In this document: piece after piece, positions 60,801 through 64,000 of the stretch
Layout: each line of letters begins with the position of its first letter
Numbering within the stretch: position 1 is the first letter of the stretch
From: Gonatopus flavifemur
Lineage: Eukaryota; Arthropoda; Insecta; Hymenoptera; Dryinidae
Assembly: GCA_018340375.1 (NCBI GenBank)
Contig: JAFFJZ010000010.1
Location: forward strand, 806,001 to 870,000
Length of the DNA stretch: 64,000 nt
Direction of reading: 5' to 3'
Position numbers and translations under genes: made by a program
The notes under the pieces: model-generated
The model's database searches: none
What the model saw: only the letters and a program-made list of their open reading frames with translations
What the model was told of the DNA's origin: nothing

Positions 60801-63599
60801 TTTATATAATTTCTTTAAACAATGTATACGGGTTGAATGAAACTTTTAGCCAGCGACAAGTGAGCTTGTCAAATTTTCAAGTGAGATTTCCACTTTTTTT
60901 AGAGTGACTTCGAGGTTTGAGGTAGAAATTTGCAAGAGTGAGAGTTCAACTTAAAACGAGCAAAATCTTATTCGAAGCAAACAAACTCAATTTTGAGACC
61001 AACAGTGAAACTTCATGAAAAAATTTAGTCAAAAAAACATGCTCGAATTGTAACACTCATATCCTCTTGACAAGGCAAGCTTGGAATTCCTAATTCACTT
61101 CTGGAATTTGCATGATATTTAATCCAAGAATTGTGTCAAGTGAAACGACAAGCGCATCTCTGAAATCACATATTATGTTCATTCTTTTTTGCTCCCATGT
61201 TCCTTATATATAAGGAAAAGGAAGTGTTATGATAGGATCAAAAATCCAAGATGTAGAAGGGGATTTTCCGCTTTTGCACCGATTGAAATAATTTTCTTTG
61301 CAATATATTCGTCTGAGAGAGGACTCGAGGTCTATTGATTTTGGTATCGATCGGATAACGCGTTTTGAGAATATCGCGGAATATTGTTTTGAAATTTGTG
61401 ATCTTGTGATCGCGTATATCTTTGCTTCCTGTTATCCGATTGCGATGAAATTCATACCGCGTTGTAGTTATAAATATATCAAGAACATGGAAGTAATGTA
61501 TGGTTCTCCATACCGATTTTCCATTTCTCCTTATTGCAAAAATCAAATAAGGTAAACTGCCCAAATACCATGAAGGTCCCAATACCGTGAATTGCATCTT
61601 CAAACACAAATAATAGGCATAATAATGTATCCGAATAATAATAGCATTGGACAGCAAATAGAAAAAGTATCAAAGTAATTTTATATGTTTCCAGTTATGT
61701 TGCTTTTCATTATTCTCGTTAAAAGATGAAATTCACGGTATTAGGCAGTATTGATAACACTCGTGGTATCAATCGATCGTTGGGGTTTGATCAATTTGAA
61801 GTCTTATGAATAAATTTCAAAATCATATACACGGTATCGAACCTGATTTTGTGATTAGATCGATGGCATGAGAGTTTCAAAACGAAATAATATGATTGAG
61901 TTCTGCAATTAATTGTTTGGATGAGTACTATTCAGCTGAATAATTGAATGACGCAATTGTTCATTGAATAATACGGAATGGCCGATTGCGTTGATCGTAA
62001 AGTTGAAAGATATCATAAAAAACTTACATAATTCTTGTGTTAATGAATTCCCAGACAAGTGAATATTTATTGAAACCTAACTGTATTGATATTTGCTTTG
62101 CTTGCATTTAGTTAATATTCATCTTCCATATCGAGATAAAAATTGGTAGATATATTTGTCGGTTCGAGGGACTTTCTTTCCCTCGCTGCTTAGGCTGAGA
62201 AATTGAAATGACATTCAAAATGTAATTGAAGGAAGGGAAATTTTCGCATTCGAGGGATTGTATAAAAAACAAATTACACGAACAAATGGAAAGAGGGGAT
62301 TCAGAAGCTTGCGAGAAATATTTGTGTAATTTATAAACAGCCCTCAACGAAGCGAAACCGCGTTGTTGGGGACTATACACAAATTGCGTAAGAAGAAACC
62401 CGCTGTTCATACTAGAACTGTACTCATTTTGATCATTCATGTCTTTTGTAGACAAATTTCTTCAAAAAAATATATCAATTTTCCAGTTTAATAACTTATC
62501 CTGTTTCAAAAAGACGATTGCTAAATTTCCGTTACCTGATACGTACTGCTAAAACAATATTATTGTAGAATAACAGGAAAATTTAAGAATAAAAACAGAA
62601 TTGTATAAGTGCAAAAAGTTATAGGAGTATGAATCATTCCACATTCATACCTTGAACGTACGATATCCTTTCACTATGGCGAAAAGAGCTATGAGTTAGA
62701 GATAGTTTACCATAAATTCAATTAAGATTCAGATAAATACGAGCCAAAGAACACAGGAATTATCGTTTTATCTTTACAATCAAGTCGTATTCAATTTCAA
62801 ATTCAATCATTAATTACATTATGTAGGGAAAGGAAAAACTGAACTTCAAATGATCGATGAAATTGTTGAAACAACATATTTTCATACATTTTTTGTACTC
62901 GATAAACTCAATAAATCAGCAAAAGAATTCTCTTATGAATTTATCATTAGGTCTATTCATTGTAACATTACTGATTTTCACACTTCATCGAAGTGAAGTA
63001 TATCTTTTCTATCCTATTTACACAAGTGATATACTAAATATAAGCTCATTGGGATACAATTTTGAATAAAAACTTCGATACACTTCGGAAACTTAGTTTT
63101 GAATAAGCAGAGCAATGTCATTGCGTTTGTAAAAGAATTGCTGTGAATACAAGTCTTTAATTTGTTATTATATAACAAGATAGTTTTATTTTTTATTCTC
63201 CATAATACTGCCCCCTATTCTTCTGCGAAAACAACATTTTCCCTGAAATCTAGGTCCAGATTGAGGATCGGTAGTGAGATTTTTTGCGAGTCATGCAAAG
63301 TCTTTGGAATATGATTGTGTTTTTTTTTTGTAATAAAGAGAAAAGAAATGTTGATACCGCAAGGTGGAGGGGAAAGAGAAAGTCTTTTGTAATGAAGAGG
63401 GGACAAGGAACGTCTTTGAACAAGTCATCAACCCGTTCTTCCACTGATCACAATAAAACGCGTGTGGTCATACACGCTTAGAGACCAAATAACCTCAGAG
63501 ACTAAAAAAAATCTCCAACCGTCTCAACCTTCGCCCACTGATCTCTATACACGCTGGATGCGGTACGCAATGAGCTTGCTTGTGCCTGATTGAATGATG

Positions 63600-64000
63600 A
63601 GCCGCCATGATATAGTTGCCCGAAGCAGACAAAAAATGGCGGGGGATTCAAATGTGGAATTACATAAAACTTCAAAATATTAATAAAAACAATTCCATCA
63701 TTGTCAGTTGGGATTTTGTTTCAAAAAAGTAATCGAAGTTCACTGATACAACATATCACATAAACATATGTTTTTATCTATAAAAAATATATTTTTCACA
63801 AAATTTTGAGAAAAAAACCAAATTTTTATTCTATCGTTCTTCCTCCCCCCTTTCAATAGCTCATCATTTCTTCTTTTATTATGATGAAAAAGATGAATTT
63901 TACATTTTGTTTTTATTAATAATTTTGAAGTTTTATTCAATTTCACATTTGAATATCCCGCTATTTTTTGTCCGCTTTGGGCAACTATATCATGGCGGCT
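63600..64000. repeat. MITE with about 50-bp inverted ends reaching the window edge
   Basis: The left end reads AGCCGCCATGATATAGTTGC followed by CCGAAGCAGACAAAAAATGG. The right end, inverted, reads AGCCGCCATGATATAGTTGC followed by CCAAAGCGGACAAAAAATAG. The pair ends exactly at the window edge, so the element may extend further. Between the ends it is AT-rich and non-coding. Confidence 0.8.

Larger units (their letters stand above)
57552..63599. other. Region right of the HMG-box gene, no gene recognised
   Basis: This may be a large 5' intron of the HMG-box gene or intergenic sequence. It contains several MITE-like elements listed separately. An open frame on the minus strand, 58978-59199, is gene-like in composition (starts MCIVMEELHHFVSFNELLSD) but matches nothing I recognise and has no flanking evidence. 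A fragment of the repeat family of 11611-11920 is at about 61405-61470. Confidence 0.45.

Noticed and set aside
1..64000. CRISPR array, operon or prokaryotic mobile element
   Set aside because: No regularly spaced identical repeats with unique spacers, no bacterial gene organisation; gene structures are clearly eukaryotic.

Overview
This window looks like nuclear DNA of an arthropod, most likely an insect. It is AT-rich. Its genes are split by GT-AG introns from about 60 bp to more than 3 kb, and the decoded proteins read like insect orthologues. A hymenopteran is my best guess from the wording of the proteins, but the sequence alone does not prove the order. Nothing prokaryotic, viral or organellar was seen, and no transposase or reverse transcriptase ORF was recognised.

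Five protein-coding genes can be assembled from exons with consistent splice phase. From left to right they are: (1) a glucose-6-phosphate 1-epimerase (aldose 1-epimerase family), + strand, 14871-20404, with its 5' exon(s) not found; (2) a complete 65-residue SERF/MOAG-4 protein, - strand, 26305-27009; (3) a complete Wee1 tyrosine kinase of 595 residues, + strand, 29337-35045; (4) a SIRT4-like mitochondrial sirtuin, + strand, 40402-44912, lacking only its first coding exon(s); and (5) a two-HMG-box protein of the DSP1/HMGB type, - strand, 52155-57551, whose N-terminal exon(s) were not found and may lie beyond the right edge. These are unrelated housekeeping or cell-cycle genes; nothing suggests a functional cluster. 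Plausible polyadenylation signals follow the epimerase, Wee1 and SIRT4 genes, and one precedes 26305 on the SERF strand.

The remaining sequence (1-14870, 20771-25820, 36000-40400, 44920-49800 and 57552-64000, plus the large introns) holds no recognisable gene but many short non-autonomous repeats. I found more than a dozen fold-back (inverted-repeat) elements of about 60-660 bp. They include a 654-bp element that is almost all stem, an exact 56-bp hairpin with a 19-nt loop, TTAA-flanked piggyBac-like elements, a family with ACACGGAGAAA-type ends, and two full-length inverted copies of one roughly 320-bp element, one in a Wee1 intron and one downstream of SIRT4. Tandem or degenerate repeats occur at 5.3-6.2, 8.9-9.1, 10.2-10.3 and 47.0-48.0 kb.

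I found no convincing undescribed multi-gene system. The most unusual content is the collection of fold-back elements, several of which could form long double-stranded RNA if transcribed.
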